The notes below the pieces were generated by a model. It was not told the origin of the DNA. It did not search any database and worked only from the letters and a program-made list of their open reading frames with translations. A stretch of DNA of 7,786 nt from CAYLZN01 sp964387935 (GTDB lineage Bacteria > Acidobacteriota > Vicinamibacteria > Vicinamibacterales > JAFNAJ01): NCBI GenBank assembly GCA_964387935.1, contig CAYLZN010000281.1, positions 1-7,786 of the forward strand. Direction: 5' to 3'. Numbering within the stretch: position 1 is the first letter of the stretch; every line of letters starts with the position of its first letter. The position numbers and the translations under genes are program-made. This document shows positions 5,804 to 7,786 of the stretch, piece after piece.

Positions 5804-5931
5804 GCGGGACGCACGGGCGACACTGAATCGCCCGGCCGGTCTTTAGCAACATCCGTGCCCGCGCGGTCCTCAGATCCCCGGCCGGAGCGTCCACTCAAGT
5901 AGTTAGATTGAATAGACTTACGCTGGCTCAT
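5800..5931 (-). CDS. Possible 43-aa leader ORF overlapping the lpxC start
   Basis: An ORF from an ATG at 5931 ends with a TGA that shares bases with the lpxC ATG (ATGA). The peptide is Ser/Arg/Gly-rich and resembles nothing I know. GGAGGG at 5948-5943 lies 11 nt before the ATG, a little far for an ideal ribosome site. The first third is AT-rich for this genome, which could equally mean promoter DNA, in which case the ORF is fortuitous. If real, it would couple lpxC translation to its own. I hold this weakly. Confidence 0.3.
   Translation of the reverse strand: MSQRKSIQSNYLSGRSGRGSEDRAGTDVAKDRPGDSVSPVRPA
5814..5834 (-). promoter_or_regulatory. Hairpin in the lpxC leader, just before the start codon
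   Basis: CGGGCGA (5814-5820) and TCGCCCG (5828-5834) form a perfect 7-bp stem with a 7-nt loop, ending 10 nt before the lpxC ATG. In the mRNA it would fold just upstream of the ribosome site and could limit initiation. Two copies of the palindrome CCGGCCGG (5832-5839 and 5878-5885) overlap or flank it and allow other folds. Regulation is an inference; in GC-rich DNA short stems are common. Confidence 0.3.
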
Positions 5932-5960
5932 CCCTAGCAAGACCCTCCGGATCGCGACCC

Positions 5961-6015
5961 GTGTGGCTGCCTGGCCACATCCAGACGTTGACACAGTGTG
6001 GCCCTCAAGCCACAC
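5961..6015. repeat. Twin hairpins with the same stem at the 3' end of uvrA
   Basis: Two copies of the dyad GTGTGGC-6 nt-GCCACA(C) lie at 5961-5979 and 5996-6015. The second has a perfect 7-bp stem and its loop contains the uvrA stop codon. The first has 6 bp. The inner arms, GGCCACA (5973-5979) and TGTGGCC (5997-6003), also pair perfectly, so an alternative central stem excludes both outer ones. No T-run follows, so this is not a classic terminator. It may slow transcription out of uvrA or protect the mRNA 3' end. Confidence 0.45.
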
Positions 6016-7786
6016 CGGTTCGGCGGGAGCGACGCGTGCGTCCCGGCGCCAGGCCCTCGGCCAGGAACTCGCCGGTGTGCGACCCCGCCTCGCGCGCCAC
6101 CTCCTCCGGCGTCCCGACCGCGACCACACGGCCGCCCGCATCGCCGCCCTCGGGACCGAGGTCGATCACGCAATCCGCGGAGCGGATCACGTCGAGATTG
6201 TGTTCGATCACGATCACGGTGTTGCCCTGGTCCACGAGGTGTCCCAGGACTTCGAGCAGCTTGCGGACGTCCTCGAAGTGCAGGCCCGTCGTGGGCTCGT
6301 CCAGCAGGTAGACGGTGCGGCCCGTGCCGCGCCGCGACAGCTCCCGCGCGAGCTTCACCCGCTGCGCCTCACCGCCGGACAGGGTGGTCGCCGACTGCCC
6401 GAGCTCGATGTAGCCGAGCCCGACGCGCTGCAGCGTCCGCAGCTTGTTCGCGATCGCCGGGAAGTTCTCCATCAGCGGCAGGGCCTGATCCACGGTCAGT
6501 TCGAGGACGTCGGCCACGGAGCGGCCGCGATACTGCACGTCCAGCGTTTCACGGTTGTAGCGACGACCCTTGCACGGCTCGCACGTCACGTACACGTCGG
6601 GCAGGAAGTGCATCTCGATGGCCATGACGCCGTCACCCTGGCAGGCCTCGCAGCGTCCCCCCTTCACGTTGAAGGAGAACCGGCCGGGCCGGTACCCGCG
6701 CGCCCGCGACTCCGGCAGCATGGCGAACAGCTCTCGAATGAACGTGAACAGCCCGGTATACGTGGCGGGATTCGAGCGCGGCGTGCGTCCAATCGGCGAC
6801 TGGTCGATCTGGATGACCTTGTCGATCAGCGAGATCCCCTCGATCCGATCGTGCGCGCCGGGCTGGTCCACCGCCCGGTACAAGTCCCTCGCGAGGGCCT
6901 TGTAGAGGATCTCGTTGACGAGCGTCGACTTCCCCGAGCCGCTCACACCGGTCACCGCGATGAACTGGCCCAGCGGGAAGTCGACGGTGATGTTCTTCAG
7001 GTTGTGTTCGCGACCGCCCACGACGCGGAGCGCGCCGCGGAGGGCCGGCCGCCGTGACGGCGGCAGCGGGCTCGACCGCTCACCGCGAAGGTACGCGCCC
7101 GTGAGCGACGTCTGCCCGTCGCGCACGAGCTGCTCGGGCGTCCCCTGGAAGATCACTTCACCCCCGTGCACGCCGGCGCCAGGCCCCAGGTCGACGACGT
7201 AGTCGGCCGTGCGAATGGTCTCCTCGTCGTGCTCGACGACGATGACGGTGTTACCGAGGTCGCGGAGCCGGGCGAGCGTCTTCAGCAGGCGGCGGTTGTC
7301 GCGCTGATGCAGTCCGATGGAGGGCTCATCGAGCACATAGAGCACGCCCGTGAGGCTTGACCCAATCTGGGTGGCCAGGCGAATCCGCTGCCCCTCCCCG
7401 CCCGACAGGGTGGCGGCGCTGCGGCTCAGCGTGAGGTACCCCACGCCGACATCGTCGAGGAATCGCAGCCGGTCCCGCACCTCGCGGAGGATGCGGCCCG
7501 CGATCAGCGACTCGCGCGCGGTCAGCTGCAGCGCCTCGAACGCCGCCACGGCGGCGGTTACCGGGAGCGAGACGAATTCGCTGATGGTCCGGCCCTTGAC
7601 CCGGACGGCGCGGCTCTCCGGCCGGAGCCGATCGCCGTGACAGGCCGCGCACTCGCGCAGCGCGCGGTAGGGCTCCATCAGCTCCCGCTCCGCCCACGTG
7701 GCCTCCTCGTAGCGCCGGCGCAGATTCGGCACGAGCCCCTCGAAGTGCTCGCCGAACGGGTCCGCGGGCCGCCCGCGGCGCGACCG
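6005..7786 (-). CDS. uvrA: Excinuclease ABC subunit A (UvrA), C-terminal part (5' end outside window)
   Basis: This is 593 codons of a protein usually about 950 residues long; the reading frame runs off the right edge. UvrA is the damage-recognition ATPase of nucleotide excision repair and works with UvrB and UvrC in the cytosol. Counting from the edge, ECAACHGDRL (CxxC at 46 and 49) comes first. Then come ABC signature 1 LSGGEGQRIRLA (127-138) and Walker B LDEPSIGLH (152-160). Domain II follows with Walker A GVSGSGKST (280-288), the zinc finger CEAC-X19-CEPC (379-405), signature 2 LSGGEAQRVKLAREL (469-483) and Walker B LLDEPTTGLH (494-503). All are intact. The C-terminus ends in a short basic tail; the stop codon lies in the loop of a hairpin. 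lpxC lies downstream on the same strand, 200 bp away, so shared transcription is possible but not evident. Confidence 0.98.
   Translation of the reverse strand, partial: RSRRGRPADPFGEHFEGLVPNLRRRYEEATWAERELMEPYRALRECAACHGDRLRPESRAVRVKGRTISEFVSLPVTAAVAAFEALQLTARESLIAGRILREVRDRLRFLDDVGVGYLTLSRSAATLSGGEGQRIRLATQIGSSLTGVLYVLDEPSIGLHQRDNRRLLKTLARLRDLGNTVIVVEHDEETIRTADYVVDLGPGAGVHGGEVIFQGTPEQLVRDGQTSLTGAYLRGERSSPLPPSRRPALRGALRVVGGREHNLKNITVDFPLGQFIAVTGVSGSGKSTLVNEILYKALARDLYRAVDQPGAHDRIEGISLIDKVIQIDQSPIGRTPRSNPATYTGLFTFIRELFAMLPESRARGYRPGRFSFNVKGGRCEACQGDGVMAIEMHFLPDVYVTCEPCKGRRYNRETLDVQYRGRSVADVLELTVDQALPLMENFPAIANKLRTLQRVGLGYIELGQSATTLSGGEAQRVKLARELSRRGTGRTVYLLDEPTTGLHFEDVRKLLEVLGHLVDQGNTVIVIEHNLDVIRSADCVIDLGPEGGDAGGRVVAVGTPEEVAREAGSHTGEFLAEGLAPGRTRRSRRTGVA

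Noticed and set aside
5832..5885. Two copies of the CCGGCCGG palindrome as a possible operator or mobile-element end
   Set aside because: Eight-base GC palindromes are expected by chance in DNA of this composition, and there are no target duplications or transposase.
5963..7057. 364-codon plus-strand frame opposite uvrA
   Set aside because: The minus strand carries intact UvrA motifs throughout, and this translation has none.

Overview
This 7,786-base window is very GC-rich, with G or C favoured at third codon positions throughout. It comes from a bacterial chromosome. An lpxC gene (lipid A synthesis) points to a diderm (Gram-negative type) organism. The wording of several proteins (ECF sigma factor, radical SAM protein, dTMP kinase) reminds me of Acidobacteriota, class Vicinamibacteria. 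That placement is from memory, not from a search; Myxococcota or another high-GC diderm lineage is possible. There are no tRNAs, rRNAs, CRISPR arrays, insertion sequences or phage genes. It reads as core chromosome with one less ordinary operon in the middle.

Layout. At the left edge (2-361, +) is the 3' part of a ComF-family phosphoribosyltransferase gene. It runs tail-to-tail into, and overlaps by 89 bp, the end of a thymidylate kinase gene (tmk, 273-866, -). tmk lies 4 bp behind lysA (diaminopimelate decarboxylase, 871-2145, -), so lysA-tmk is an operon. A short AT-richer spacer with two back-to-back -10-like hexamers separates lysA from a rightward cluster. That cluster is an ECF sigma factor (2185-2817), a STAS-domain anti-sigma-factor antagonist (2814-3170, ATGA overlap), an unrecognised 99-residue helical protein (3157-3456, 14 bp overlap) and a radical SAM protein (3483-4865, 26 bp gap). 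The cluster ends tail-to-tail with lpxC (4901-5803, -). Behind lpxC is a 200-bp spacer holding a possible 43-codon leader ORF and several hairpins. The 3' two thirds of uvrA (6005-7786, -) fills the right edge.

How the genes fit together. lysA, tmk, lpxC, uvrA and comF are housekeeping genes for lysine/peptidoglycan, dTTP, lipid A, DNA repair and a competence/PRTase-like function. The sigma-STAS-small protein-radical SAM cluster looks like a translationally coupled regulatory unit, because three of its four genes overlap. It has a sigma factor and a partner-switching antagonist but no visible anti-sigma factor or kinase. Its last gene encodes an unusual radical SAM enzyme. A SPASM-like cysteine module sits before the radical SAM core instead of after it, the cluster-binding cysteines are spaced CX3CX3C instead of CX3CX2C, and a beta-sandwich-like tail follows. 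This cluster is the best candidate in the window for undescribed biology.
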